Assembly: GCA_016584305.1 (NCBI GenBank)
Contig: JACEEZ010018194.1
Location: 160,001-224,000, forward strand
Reading direction: 5' to 3'
Source of the DNA: Chionoecetes opilio
Lineage: Eukaryota; Arthropoda; Malacostraca; Decapoda; Majidae
DNA length: 64,000 nt
Both the position numbers and the translations under genes were made by a program. The notes under the pieces were generated by a model. It had not been told where the DNA came from and made no database searches. It saw nothing but the letters and a program-made list of their open reading frames with translations. Below, one piece after another: positions 12,756 to 24,964 of this stretch; the first letter of the stretch is position 1, and each line of letters opens with the position of its first letter.

Positions 12756-13467
12756 TTCCAGTTTGACACCGAATTCACTTTGGTGGAGAAAACTATTTTT
12801 TTCTGGTGAGTTTTGATGTGTTTTGAATTAATCTGCTAACCGTTTCAGTCGCAAATCATTGTTTTGTGTGTGTGTGTGATTTGCAAAAAAATTCATTTAA
12901 AAACAAATTGAACCTAACCGAACCTAACCTTTTCCTCACATAACTTATACCTATGGGTATATAATTAATGCACGGGGAGGCGGTAGCAGTGTGGTTAGCT
13001 TCTGCAAGTGGCGTTCTCGGTAAACCTAGTTCGATCCCCGATGAGAACCAAAATCCACTTAAGATCTTTCTGCACCGTCGAGTGGCCTAAGAACACCCAC
13101 ATGCTGCCCATTAACTCTACCTTCGATTGCGAGTGCATCGGAGGACACAGGGGGGCAGCAGGAGCCTCTACTTACAGGCGTCACTATAAATATCCTGCCT
13201 GCGCCACCACGGGCGAGGGCCAACCATCACAGCCCTCAAGTGAACCTCCAGGGCCTACCATCCTACCAGGGCCTACCCTGGAGGTCACTGCCTACAGGCG
13301 TTTTAGGCCAAGATGTGAAGAAAAAAACTTTACCTAACTATAAAAAAATATACATAAATAAACAAAGATTTAAGACAGTAACGGCCAGCAGATTCATTCA
13401 GAAGACTTCTAAACTTACCAGAAAAAAAAGTTTCGTCCACCAAAGTGAATTCGGTGTCAAACTGGAA
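12756..13467. mobile_element. DNA element with about 50-bp inverted termini
   Basis: The left end TTCCAGTTTGACACCG, continuing through GAATTCACTTTGGTGGA, is mirrored at the right end with few mismatches. The interior is 0.7 kb and contains a nested SINE. I cannot fix the target-site length, so the superfamily is open. Confidence 0.75.
12971..13300 (+). mobile_element. tRNA-derived SINE, copy A
   Basis: The head resembles a tRNA: GTGGTTAGC (A-box region) and AGTTCGATCCC (B box). The body shares CACATGCTGCCCAT and GGCGAGG blocks with the copy at 20941-21195. Confidence 0.7.
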
Positions 13468-13792
13468 TAATACCAAAAATAAAGCATGAAATATCTATAA
13501 TAATAATGATAATGATATGTAATGGTAATAATTATGTGTTTCGAGGTCATACAATCAACACACTTAAAATAATGAAGGTAAAATCGTTCCCTCTGTACAA
13601 ACATCGGTGTGAGTGTGTAATATTTCTGTCCCCGCCAAGCCCTCCTGAAAGGGTCAGGTAATCCATCGAGGCCTTAATTTTATGCTCCCACGCGACACAC
13701 TAATTGAAGCAGGTCGGGAAAAGAGATCGCAGCCAACCACACTTTCGCCTTGATGCCTCACTAATAAGTAAACCTTGAACCAGCTCGCCACC

Positions 13793-14434
13793 CAGTCATT
13801 CTTTCAGTCAGTCAGTCAGTCAATCAGTCAGTCTTGCATTCATTCTTTCATTTCATTTCTTTTTTCTTTTATTTTTTTTTTTTTTTTTTATTTTTTATTC
13901 AGTATCATTATTGTATTTATTTTATTCATTTATTATTATATTATTCATTTCAGTCAGTTCAGTAGTCAGTCAGTCATCAGTCAGTTATTTCTTCATTCTC
14001 ATTCTATTTCATCAGTCAGTTAGTCAAGTCATTCATTCATTCATTAATTCATAGTCAGTCAATCAGTCAGTCAGTCAGTCATTCATTCATTCAGTCAGTC
14101 AGTCAGTCAGTCATTCATTCAGTCCTTCTTTCTTTCATTCATGCATTTATTCAGTCAGTCAGTCAGTCAGTCGGTCAGTCATTCTTTCATTCATTTATTC
14201 ATTAAGTCAGTCAGTCAGTCAGTCAGTCAGTCATGTATTCATTCAGTCAGTCAGTCAGTCAGTCAGTCATTGTCAGTCAGTCAGTCTTTCATTCATTCAT
14301 TCATTCATTCATTCATTCATTCATTCAGTCAGTCAGTCAGTCAAGTCAGTCATTCATTCATTCAGTCAGTCAGTCAGTCAGTCAGTCAGTCAGTCTTTTA
14401 TACACTAATTAATTCAGTCAGTCAATCAGTCCTT
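13793..14434. repeat. (GTCA)n/(ATTC)n tetranucleotide repeat
   Basis: Second array of the type seen at 12069, interrupted by a poly-T and ATT-rich part at 13860-13950. Confidence 0.93.
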
Positions 14435-14977
14435 TTTCGTGGATGCCGGACAGCCGGATTGGTGGTATTAAGTCTCCATCCTTGCCAATTGGAAAGTTGG
14501 GTCATCAAACACTCCAACATAAAAGTCTGAAGGCACGTCCATATACTTTCACAGCCATTCAAGTCTAGCCCTCAGTATAGTGTAGTTCCTCCCTAAGCCT
14601 CAGCGGTCAGACAACTGCTGCTCACTTCCTCACCACAATGTATTTTTATAAACAATACGTCCTCTTAGTTGTCTGGCCAGTCCTTATCCTCTCTCATCCC
14701 TGACATGCTTTTTATCTCCCCTCTGCATCTCTCTCTCTCTCTCCCCCTTATCTATCCTCACACATAACCCACACATGCATACACCATAGACCTCAACAAC
14801 ACTGTGAATACGTAACCCAATTTGTCCCATAAAGTGTGCATACTACTTATGATACCTTTCCTTCAGCCTCAGGAAAGGTAAATTTACACCTGTGTATCAT
14901 TCCATACACATAATCCTTGCTCTCCACAGCCCTCTCATTCCTCTCACATATATTCTTCATAAACTATTTCACTTCCT
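14435..14977. other. No gene recognised
   Basis: Contains CTCTCTCT near 14730; nothing coding seen. Confidence 0.5.
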
Positions 14978-15797
14978 TTTCCCATCTTAATTGTGATCTC
15001 CCAATTTCGTCAATTTGCCATAATCTGACCGTCGTGTAGTTTTATCTATCTTGTTAATTTTTGTTATGCCTTATATCATTTTACTATCCTATAATCTCTG
15101 CTCTTATTTTCACCCACATTAAGTTTGAAGTATTGTAGCTTTTCCCATCTTATTGTGATATACAGAGCTGGGCACTAAATACATTGAATGTATTTAAATA
15201 CTAAATACTAAATACATTTTACGAATGTATTTAAATACTAAATACATCAATTGTATTTAAATACATTTGTAAATACATTTTAAATCTACACAAATTTTAA
15301 CATGTCCGAAAAAAAATAATTTCCTTAGGATTTCCTTAGATTTTGGGTTTCCTTAGAAATTTCCTTCTCAGGCCTAAATTGCCTTGAAATCAGGACATTT
15401 CCTTGGCAATGGAAACACTGGTTCACTGTAACATTAGGGTTGCCAGATAGTTGGACGGGTTTATGGCCAAATTAACTGATAAAAAAGTATTTACATTTAT
15501 ATATTATATGTATTTAAATAAATTGTATTTAAATACTCATAAAAGTATTTAAATACTGTATTCAAATACATGACAACCAATGTATTTATAAATATATTTC
15601 TAAATACACAAATGTATTTAAATACGTATCTAAATACAATTGTATTTAAATACTGCCCAGCTCTGGTGATATACCAATTTAATCAATTTGCCGTAATCTG
15701 ACTGTTGTGTAGTTTAATCTAGCTTGTTATACCTTATATAATTTCACTATCCTATAACATCTGCTCTTATATTCACCCACATTAAGTTTGAAGTATT
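14978..15797. repeat. Tandem duplication of about 160 bp, split by a MITE
   Basis: Copy 1 (about 14978-15143) and copy 2 (15144-15162 plus 15666-15797) share TTCCCATCTTA, AATTTGCC and CACCCACATTAAGTTTGAAG. The second copy is interrupted by the hAT MITE at 15163-15665. Confidence 0.75.
15163..15665. mobile_element. hAT-type MITE, AT-rich
   Basis: Termini CAGAGCTGGGCACTAAATAC and, reversed, CAGAGCTGGGCAGTATTTAA. Perfect 8-bp target duplication GTGATATA at 15155-15162 and 15666-15673. The interior is rich in ATTTAAATAC, giving strong self-complementarity. Confidence 0.88.
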
Positions 15798-16072
15798 CTC
15801 GCCACATGCACACTAGAACACCATCAGCCACCCTCTCCTGAACATGTCACCAAAATAAGGTCACTACGACGTGCCAGTATTTTTGGGGGGTTAATATTAC
15901 ATCCCGATTTTTCTTGCAGGCCTTGATTTCCCTTGCTGCGGTTGCCAGTCTATTCAAACATTCAAGCAAAAATAATATCATCCCATATGTCTAGAGTTGC
16001 ATATTCATGAAGCTATCACTCGGACCTCCATTCAGTCTGACCCACATTTGCTTCCTTGTGAACCTCAATTCC
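15798..16072. other. No gene recognised
   Basis: Nothing coding or repetitive seen. Confidence 0.4.
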
Positions 16073-16080
16073 TTCTAAAC

Positions 16081-16387
16081 CAGTGGTTCCCAACCTTTTT
16101 TCTGTTGTTTCCCCCTTCAACCAGTTCAACCATCTGGATTTCCCCCTTCATGTGGACAAGGAAAAATAGTAGCTAAAACACAAAATGTATTTGCTTAATA
16201 ACACAAGTATATAGACACTATCCTCTATATCTATATATACTTGAAAAAAAGTCAATAGCCGCATTCAAAGACATTTTTTTTCTGTTGACTAAATGCTAGT
16301 AATTGAGATGTCCCTCAGGATAAATTTCCCCCTTAGAATCCTGAAATTTCCCCCCAGGGGGAAATTTCCCCAGGTTGGGAAATGCTG
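16081..16387. mobile_element. hAT-type MITE
   Basis: Termini CAGTGGTTCCCAACCTTTT and, reversed, CAGCATTTCCCAACCTGGGG. Flanking 8-mers TTCTAAAC (16073-16080) and TTCTAAAT (16388-16395) match at 7 of 8. Confidence 0.83.
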
Positions 16388-16782
16388 TTCTAAATACCTA
16401 AATATACCTACAATCTCTGGACAGCTTTAAAGATGTTCCTATCAATTGTACTAAAAAGTGAAACAATGCCATCTTCAATAGCTAATTTAGACCCCAAAAA
16501 AACGACACAGCCACTTGCTTCCTTGTAAACTTTCAATTCTTCTAAATAACTAAACATATCTACAATTTTTGGACAGCCTAAGTTCCTATCACTGTACTAG
16601 TGTAACAGTGCCATCCTCCATACCAAATTTCGACAAAAAAAAAGACCTCTGCATTACTTTTCTTTATACAATTCCGCCTACTCCTTCCTGATGCTACCCT
16701 CACTTGCCCTTACTAATCTCAAGCAAACTACCTTATTCTTTGACAAGGGTAGGCTACATAGCAGGCCTGTTACACCTATAGC

Positions 16783-17004
16783 TACCGTCAATAACACTAT
16801 AGTCACCACTGCACTAATGTTGCCATATATTACGAATTTTAGCATCACTACAGCTTTGTATGTGCCACTGAAGTCAGGTACATAATATAAACTACTGTGC
16901 ATGTCTCTTTAATGGCACATACAAATCTGCAGTGATGCTAAAATTTGTAATATATGGCACCTGGCGATATTAGTGCAGTGGCGACTACAGTGTTATTGAC
17001 GGTA
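16783..17004. repeat. Foldback inverted repeat, arms of about 90 bp
   Basis: TACCGTCAATAACACTATAG at the left pairs with its reverse complement ending at 17004, and the match continues through AGCATCACTACAGCTTTGTA-like sequence towards a 40-bp loop. Could be a MITE or a local inverted duplication. Confidence 0.78.
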
Positions 17005-17098
17005 CCACATTCACTCCTAGATTTAAGTGCTACAATTACTGCTCACACCCAATCATTTAATGGTCTCTAAGTACTCAGGTCTCTCAAAATACTGGAGT

Positions 17099-17298
17099 CG
17101 CCGCATGTTAAGTTGGCGAAAATTGGCCTCACTCCCCACTTTCGAACGCACGGGAGTGGCTGAGGTGTTGGGTGTTGAGGCTTTTGGGCGGAACTTGGAG
17201 TAAGGCATTCTCACCCAACACCCAACACCTCAGCCAATCCCGTACGTTCGGAAGGGGGGAGTGAAGGGGCCCCATTTTCCTCAACTTAACGTGCGGCG
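17099..17298. repeat. Foldback inverted repeat, arms of about 90 bp
   Basis: CGCCGCATGTTAAGTTG pairs with CAACTTAACGTGCGGCG; the inner parts match through GGCTGAGGTGTTGGGTGTTG and its complement. Confidence 0.8.
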
Positions 17299-17364
17299 AG
17301 TATATATAAGTGCTCACCTTCAGAACTGTGCAGCACCTTGGTTACCTTGCTTCACCCATTAGCT

Positions 17365-17405
17365 TCCTTATGTTCTTATGTTCTTAGCTTCCTTATGTTC
17401 TTATG
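17365..17405 (+). repeat. Dispersed repeat tail, CTTATGTT units
   Basis: Two runs of AGCTTCCTTATGTTCTTATG in tandem, matching the tail of the repeats at 181 and 23691. Confidence 0.65.
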
Positions 17406-17550
17406 TCTCCTGGAACCCTGTGACATCCTTGAGTACAGTGCTCACTCCTGTTACCTGTGCCGCAGTGTGATGCATGCCACCATAAGGCTAACTCACTCCT
17501 GTAATACATAAAAAACACAACATAACAGGCATCGTCATACAAGCATATAC

Positions 17551-17672
17551 GTATGTATACAAACACATATGCTCCCTCTGCACACTACAAAAAGCAGAGG
17601 ATGAATGAAACATATATGTATACAAAAACGTATCCTCCCTCTGCATACTACAAATAGCAGAGGATGAATGAA
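17551..17672. repeat. Tandem duplication of about 60-65 bp
   Basis: Two copies share GTATACAAA, CTCCCTCTGCA and AGCAGAGGATGAATGAAA. Confidence 0.65.
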
Positions 17673-19080
17673 AGTGACACATTGAATGAACCAAGATTAT
17701 TTCACTCATACACAAGACAAGGAGGTTTACACAATGCATGTCAAGGAATTCCATTAATGGCAAAATTAGGTTTATTTCTGAATGACTCTAAATTAAGAAT
17801 GACACAACAAGGATGAATGTTTATAAAAATGACTTTATTTTCCATCGGTCTTACCATTACATATAAATACGCAAAGTCCTTAAATATTACAACATGGATG
17901 GCTTGTGAGCACCAGAGCAAGTGGCCGTCTCTGGTGCCCAGTGGAACACTAAACACTAGGAAAATCACTTAAAATTATATATAAAAATGGAGAAATTGAG
18001 CAAAAAATCATGATCAAAGCAACTGGAGTGAGCATCGGGTCTCCTCGCACGACTGGTTCAAGGACGACACAGGTCAACTTAGAACTACGTAGAATAAATT
18101 AAAGTAACACAGTAGCGGCACACATTAAAAACTACCACAGATCATTGGAACACAGAGTGAATATTGAGCAGGGAAATGAGCATTGATGTTCCTTGGGCGG
18201 TGGGCCTGTGAGGGGATCGAGTAGATTGAGCATTGTCCGGCTGAACACGGCAGCCAATAGCCTCTAATTTGTTAGTACCTTTGTCCTGTTTCACCTTTTG
18301 GACTATGTTTTGGCATTCTTAACCTTTAAACAACACTCTTTTGAACATCCTAGGTCCCTCTATGAGTGCTTGACTCGATCCACACAGTAACTAACATCCA
18401 ACATCCTACAAAGCTCCTTTTTGGCAATAGTACTGTAGAAATACCTGTCATACTCTGTCCGGCGTCTTACTGCAGACACAAGTATACTTTGAGATCATAA
18501 TTCATCCTTTAGCTTGACTGTCAGGACCAAACCCCAGTCTCAACACCCTCACTTATCAAAGCAAAGTACTGACATTCAACATCTTCCTTCAGCGTTACAA
18601 ACACACCTTGCATTCTTCTCGATCTGTATCTTAACATACTTGACCTTTGTGCATTTCACCATCCTAGGCCATCAGGTAAATCCATCTATCTCCTCTCAGC
18701 ATACTTCCACACTTTTGACACACTGTTGCGATTTCTCATCTACAGTCCATGTATTTTACAACATTCGGCATCTCTTTACAACCTATTTTGATCTACGTAT
18801 TAGGACTGCCAAGAAAACATTTTGACATGGACTTGCATTGTTAAATTTAAAGTCTGCACCTTAAATGGAAGCTTTCTGTAGGTCATAGAAAAGTTGAACA
18901 TTTAATATAATACTAAAAATCCATCTCATGCACAGCACAAAAGTGATTATTACTACATTACTTAATACACCTTTACGGTACCTCTTCAGTTCCTCACCAT
19001 CGTTCATCTTATTATCTATCACCTTGGCGTGGCACAAACTCCTCAAGACCTTTACTATTGCTTCAACACTGTAAAGGTCT
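17673..19080. other. No gene recognised
   Basis: No domain-bearing frame. An AATAAA on the minus strand near 17828 might end a transcript, but none is identified. Confidence 0.45.
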
Positions 19081-19505
19081 CATCCAGAATCTTCCAGCCT
19101 TAATTATGGTGAAGACAGCTTTATGCACTTAGCTATGATACAAACATAGGCTATCCTACAATCTTGCAGCCTTAGTTATGGTGAAGTCACAGCTTTATGC
19201 ACTTAGCTATGATACAAACAAAGGCCATCCTACAATCTTCCAGCCTTAGTTATGGTAGAAGACAGCTTTATGCACTTAGCTATGATACAAACAAAGGCCA
19301 TCCTAGAATCTTCCAGCCTTAGTTATGGTAAAGACAGCTTTATGCACTTAGCTATGATACAAAGGCCATCCTAGAATCTTGCAGCCTTAGTTATGGTGAA
19401 GACAGCTTTATGCACTTAGCTATGATACAAAGGCCATCCTAGAATCTTGCAGCCTTAGTTATGGTGAAGACAGCTTTATGCACTTAGCTATGATACAAAC
19501 ACCGT
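19081..19505. repeat. Minisatellite, six units of 68-74 bp
   Basis: AGCTATGATACAAA recurs at 19131, 19205, 19278, 19350, 19418 and 19486. Units contain CAGCCTTAGTTATGGT and GACAGCTTTATGCACTT. Copies differ mainly by small indels. Confidence 0.93.
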
Positions 19506-20238
19506 GGAAGGTCATTGCTATAATTATACACACAATTCTTACCATCAGACAACACATTATGAGCTAGCTTCAAAATCTTGGCACCTTCCTAAGCACAACA
19601 CTAACAAAATAAATTCCTATGAGTCCTAAACACTAATCTTACTGGAAGCTGTAAAAAAGGACATGTGTTTGCACTTGAATATTGGTAAGCTTATCTGGCC
19701 TTTGTCATTTATTTGTCTTAAAAAACCATCTGCTATAAAAATATAAGAATACTAGTTATTGTCACATTTTGTTCTTTGAAAAATACTGAAAAATACACAT
19801 GAAAACTATATAGTAAAATTCATTTGTGCTAGGATTCAACTACAGTAGAAAATAATAAATTAAGAAATTCATAAATTAATGAAAAGCAGAACTACAAGAG
19901 GTACACCGTGAGCTGCCTCCAAGGGATCAGGGAAGGTAGGTATAAAAAAAACCATGTATTATATTATAGTCCATGCCGTGACTGAGCCTCCTCGCGTCAC
20001 TCTCCTTCCCCCATACGCCAGTTATAAAATGGTGTATATTTCAATGTATATACGGATGCAGGAACAAATCTGTGCGTGTCTGTGTGTGTGTGACAGTGTG
20101 TGTGTATTTACCTAGTTGTGATATACGGGAAATAAGTTACACTCGTGGGTTCCCGTCTCCTTGTCGCAATTGGTCAATCTTATCTTTAAAAACATGAAAA
20201 ACATTTAAAAACATGTGTGTTTGTGTGTGTGTTTGTAT

Positions 20239-20302
<64 letters not shown>

Positions 20303-20940
20303 ATGTTGCCCAATCAAAAAAATACTTTCATCAGGAATGTCTCAATCTCATCCCAACCTTGAGTAGTTTAGGAAAAAGAGGTCGTTGATAATGATGATTC
20401 GTATTATTAATATCATAATCAATGTAACTTGATGCAGTTGATGTACTTTCCCTAATGTATGTCTTACTCATTCAACGGTGATAATGACGTCAACTAATTT
20501 AAGTATGAAATATAGCTCAGACCACAGCTGGGTGAAGTGTTATAATGCATTGTACTGTATTTGGTTAGGAAAGATAATATACTGGCGTCTTTATCACCTC
20601 CACCGGCTGCCTTGTCTTTCAAAACACCTTCTCTGATAATCAAATACCAATATCTCATTGCAACATAATCAGCACAATTGTGTTTTGCTTCATCTACAAT
20701 TGTCTCTCAAATAACACAAAATATAGACGTTACAACCCTGTATTCTGCTTCACCAACTCCCCATCAACTCCCTTCTAAATAATAATAATAATAATGTAAG
20801 GTGTTGTTCAAGAGGTTATCTTTTTTACCTGTACAAAGTGTTCAGGTGATCATATTCAAACAGCATTCAGAGTTTGCTATGAAAGGCATCCAGTGACAGT
20901 CAGCGTCATTCTATGATAGTTGCCCGAGCCTAAATAGTTT
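19506..20940. other. No gene recognised; (GT)n at 20211-20300
   Basis: AT-rich unique sequence with one long GT microsatellite. Confidence 0.5.
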
Positions 20941-21195
20941 ACGTGCGCCACTTGTAAAGCGGTAACTGAGTGGTTAGTTGGAATCCCACTGGGCGCAAAC
21001 TCTTTTTGATATCGTCAAGTGGCCGAAGATACTCACATGCTGCCCATCCACCCCACCCTCGCCGGGAAGTGCCTAGGGGAGCACCAGGGGCGGCAAGAGC
21101 CTCTAAACATCATAGACATCACTGTTCTAATTCCTATGCCACCATGGGCGAGGACCAACTATCATTAGAGTCCTCAGGTGAAATAGCCAACAGGC
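20941..21195 (+). mobile_element. tRNA-derived SINE, second copy of family A
   Basis: GTAACTGAGTGGTTAG head, then CAAGTGGCC, CACATGCTGCCCAT and GGGCGAGGACCAAC match the order of blocks in the 12971 copy. Confidence 0.65.
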
Positions 21196-21801
21196 ATTAT
21201 TGACTCAGAAAATATATATATTTCCTCTTCTCATTCCCCCTCACCAGATGAGCAGTTATTTTTCGTTAATGCACACTACATATTTTTATCTACAGTAGCT
21301 ACAGTACCTGTGTACTGTACAATTTGTCTTTTACTTCTTTTTAACTGGCCTTCCCCTAAACAAGTGGAGTGGCACATAAAAAACAGATTTTAACTCTTTT
21401 CTTTTTCGTGTGAAATGTCAGTTCAGGGGGAAGGGATCTTAACCTTGCACCTACGTCCCTTTTATTCACCTCCCATAACACGCAGGGAATACGGACATAC
21501 ACATTCTACGCACTACGTCCCAGGGCTGGCATTGGCTATATGGCTACCCCCCAGGCTGACTGCACCTCAGAGCACAGAACACAGTCACCACGTCTCTGAA
21601 TCCAGACACAACAAAGTATATAACTAGACACTTCATGTTATAGGATGAGTTTTGGGCGGACACGTGTCTTTCTATCACATGGAGGCATTACTTTGGGGTT
21701 AGGTAATGGTTAGGTAAATAAATGTTTGTACTTTTTTACAAATTTGTGACTAGGTAATAAAATATCAAAATGGTACCTGCATGATGAGAGATTGATGGAC
21801 A
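21196..21801. other. No gene recognised
   Basis: Nothing coding seen on either strand. Confidence 0.45.
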
Positions 21802-22233
21802 CTATAGATAGTATTCACTGACGTCACAACACCCGGGTATTGTTGGAGGCAAGACTTGTAAACACAGCTGTTTCTTATAAACACAACAGACAAACTCTTG
21901 CGTGAATAGACGGATTAAAATCTTTTCTTCCGATGGCAGCTATCCATTTTGTTCTCCTCTCTCTACAAAGCTCTTCCATCTTTTTGTCCTCGTGGAGTCT
22001 TATTGTAGGAAAGCTGTGAAACTCACGCTTTGTGCTGGCGTTGGCTTATTGTCACAATAAAGCTGGCGTTGGCTTTGTAGAGAGAGAACAAAATAGATAG
22101 CTGCCATCGGAAGAAAAAATTTCAATCCGTCTATTTACGCAAGAGTCTGTTGTGTTTATAATTAACAGCTGTGTTTACAAGTGTTGCCCCAACAATACCC
22201 GGATGTAGTGGCGTCAGTGAATACTACCTATAG
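21802..22233. mobile_element. Large palindromic (foldback) element
   Basis: CTATAGATAGTATTCACTGA at the left is mirrored by TCAGTGAATACTACCTATAG at the right. The arms stay complementary for about 170 bp (AGCTATCCATTTTGTTCTC and its complement near the centre), with a loop around 21970-22070. No coding capacity. Confidence 0.8.
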
Positions 22234-22871
22234 CAACAGAACTAACAGAGCTTAGAAAGTGAGGTGGCAAGGAATAATTACTTTTCTTTTGGCTTGAAGT
22301 ATTATCACTAAAATATCCTCAAAATATCCTATCACACTTGGCCAGGCGAGGCCATTCCACACGCTTCACTTATCATTACTTTTGTTCATTAATTAGAGTA
22401 CTTTCCTGCTCTTATTATTGATATTGTCTTCTTCCAGACTTTGACATATCATTTCAGATATCTCTAATAGGTATCATTTTACTATTGGACCATACTTCTC
22501 TGCACAATAGAGGTTATAGTTTCTGTTTACCTAAACAGATTCTCGGAAACTTACTCTTGAGTTTCCGTCGCAAATCACTACTTTCGGAGATATAAAATGT
22601 TTTTGTAGTAAGGAGAGAGGTTCGTAATTACTTAACACTTGCTCCTCTTCTTCTTACAATAGTAAAAACTTAGCCTATAATACTGTGTTGGCTCCATAGT
22701 GGGAAGTATCAGTAAATACTCCAAAATGTTATGTTGGCAATGATAAAATGGGTACTGTTTGTTATCTACCTAATAGGCTGCGTCTAGGCGTGAGGTGAAT
22801 CTTTCATATATAAAAAATATATAAAAAATATATAATTTGAAATTATCATAAAGTATTATGTTTACTGAATA

Positions 22872-22920
<49 letters not shown>

Positions 22921-23200
22921 TGTGTGTGGCAAAATGTAGAGGTTGTTGAGCAAAGGGCGTGACCTCGTATGTGGGTGAAGGAGCGTGACTGAGGGCCGGT
23001 GGGTAATAAGGTAAGCACGCCTGGCAGGTGATGGCGAGCGACAGGGTAGTGGAGGGGGGGGAGTGAGCGTGGCGGTGGTGTAACCTCTTCATTACGGCCT
23101 ACACTAACCTAAAACACTACTGGTAGGGGAAGACACTGGCAACCCCTTGGAGTAACAAAAAAACTTAGCACATAGGTAGGTGGGTGCCGGGGACGTGGGC
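22234..23200. other. Possible 3' UTR of Z1; (GT)n at 22873-22928
   Basis: Downstream of the last zinc-finger exon on the minus strand. No clear AATAAA found close to the Z1 stop. Confidence 0.4.
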
Positions 23201-23452
23201 TCAGAAGGGCGGGCCGAGCGACACAATCCCCGGGGGCTCGGTGAGGATAGCGTGCAGGGACTGGGACAAGTTGTGCTTCATCACGTGCCTCTTGAGAACG
23301 TCCTTGCGAGCGAAGGCCTTGGAACACACTGGGCAGGAGTAAGGGCGGTAGTTGGCTTGCGAGGCTAAATGGCGCTGCAGGTTGGACCGGTTACTGAAGG
23401 ATTTGTCACAGCATCGGCACCTTAGGCTGAACCGCACGGTGGTCTCACAGTC
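23201..23452 (-). CDS. Z1: alternative terminal zinc-finger exon, degenerate first finger
   Basis: 83 codons and a stop, after the acceptor CTCCCTTGCAG; a branch-point-like TGCTAAC lies about 25 nt upstream. Finger 1 (C12, C15, H28) lacks a fourth zinc ligand: the positions where His or Cys should stand read Ser-Gln-Ala-Asn. Finger 2 is complete (C40, C43, H56, H60) with helix residues R, D, V, R at -1, 2, 3, 6. The linker is NYRPYSC-like rather than TGEKP. This is the last alternative exon of the locus in transcription order, so it may be the default when all others are skipped. Confidence 0.85.
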   Translation of the reverse strand, partial: DCETTVRFSLRCRCCDKSFSNRSNLQRHLASQANYRPYSCPVCSKAFARKDVLKRHVMKHNLSQSLHAILTEPPGIVSLGPPF

Positions 23453-23690
23453 CTGCAAGGGAGGGAGGGATGGTTAGCATGTCTACGCCCCGCCACCACC
23501 CATACTTATAAAGATTTGGCAATAAAACTAAACTTAACACTTACATACCTTAATTCTGTCCTTGCTTATATTGTGTACTGTAATGTCTCAAGGCTTGTTA
23601 TTCATGCTATTTGAGGTGACGATTTTGAGGGTGCAAGTACTGGAGTTGGCTCATGTATTCTCTCTCTTAACTCTCTCGGCTTAACAGGAA

Positions 23691-23852
<162 letters not shown>

Positions 23853-23948
23853 CACAGATGGGAACATAATTCTCATCAACGCTTCAAAAGTACCTCTCAC
23901 TAACTTGGCTGTTTCCTAATCAATAAAAATATCAATGATTCATCGGTT

Positions 23949-23954
23949 TTTATT
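23949..23954 (-). terminator. Poly(A) signal candidate for Z2
   Basis: AATAAA on the minus strand, about 575 bp after the Z2 stop. Confidence 0.4.
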
Positions 23955-24528
23955 GATAAACAACACACTGGCAGCGCTGCACTGCTTGCCGCCCACAAGG
24001 AAAACCGCTGACGTGCCAGGAAGTACGACGTGCAAGACTTGGATCAACACAAATATGACTGTGCAAAACTTAGCCTAATGGAAATGTGTTGAGAAAATAT
24101 ATGATAAAAATACCTTGACCTACGTCCATTACTGTCGTTGTGCTTAAAGGAATACAATGAAGGAATATAATCATCAATCACCTGTCATGAGGGAACAAAC
24201 CTTGATTTTCAGGCACGTATGAGAGCCGTGAAAACACAAGGCAACAAAAGATAGACATAAACTAGAGGTAGACAATCACTAAAATCATCAACGTGAGAAG
24301 TGACGGTAAACGAATGAGGTAACAAACAAACACTTAACTACTGTGATCTGACATCAACGTTCAGCGTCCACTTTGATTATAAACCCACGTAACACACTTC
24401 ATAGAAATATAACTAGTGAAACCCTAATCATAGCAGCTAATCTCCTTTGGTCAAGTTGAGGTTACAAAACAATCAATTGATCATCACTGAGGGGAGCAAC
24501 AAGTGGTGAGGGGGGGAGGGGGGCAGGG

Positions 24529-24789
24529 CTAGTGCGGCCCCCCGAGCAACAGGGGACCTATATGGCGGACCTCGCACCGCGCCTGGTGGTACTTGTACTG
24601 GTCCCTGCGGTGGAAGGTTTTGCTGCAGAAGGAGCAGCGAAGGCGGTGGGCGGTAGGGAGGTGGCCCTGGCAGTGGCGGATCATGGACTCAGGGTAGGAG
24701 AAGGTCTTGCCGCAGAGGGGGCACACCGTGTCGGAGCCGCACACCAGGCGGGCCACGCGACGCGGAGACACCCCCTGAACCAACAGCGT
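24529..24789 (-). CDS. Z2: alternative terminal exon, C2H2 plus C2HC finger
   Basis: 86 codons and a stop. The acceptor GTGTTGCAG is preceded about 25 nt upstream by TACTAAC, a perfect branch-point consensus. Finger 1: C23, C26, H39, H43. Finger 2: C52, C55, H68, C72, a C2HC finger with helix R, D, Q, Y. The linker between them (LPTAHRLR) is not of TGEKP type, so the fingers may not dock side by side in the usual way. The C-terminal tail is short and Gly/Leu-rich. Confidence 0.87.
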   Translation of the reverse strand, partial: TLLVQGVSPRRVARLVCGSDTVCPLCGKTFSYPESMIRHCQGHLPTAHRLRCSFCSKTFHRRDQYKYHQARCEVRHIGPLLLGGPH

Positions 24790-24964
24790 CTGCAACACAC
24801 CCCAACCAGGTTAGTACCATGTCACACTAACCACCACCACCACCACCACCACCCCCACCATGCGTCCACCTCCACCACAGGCCCCGCGCCCGAGGACACT
24901 AGTAAAGCAGGTCAACAAGTAAGGAACACAGATCACACTTTGGTGAGCCACAGCACAGGGTGAG

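Noticed and set aside
24532..24963. Long plus-strand frames opposite the zinc-finger exons (also 33772-34434, 43234-43845 and others)
   Set aside because: Antisense shadows of GC-rich coding exons.
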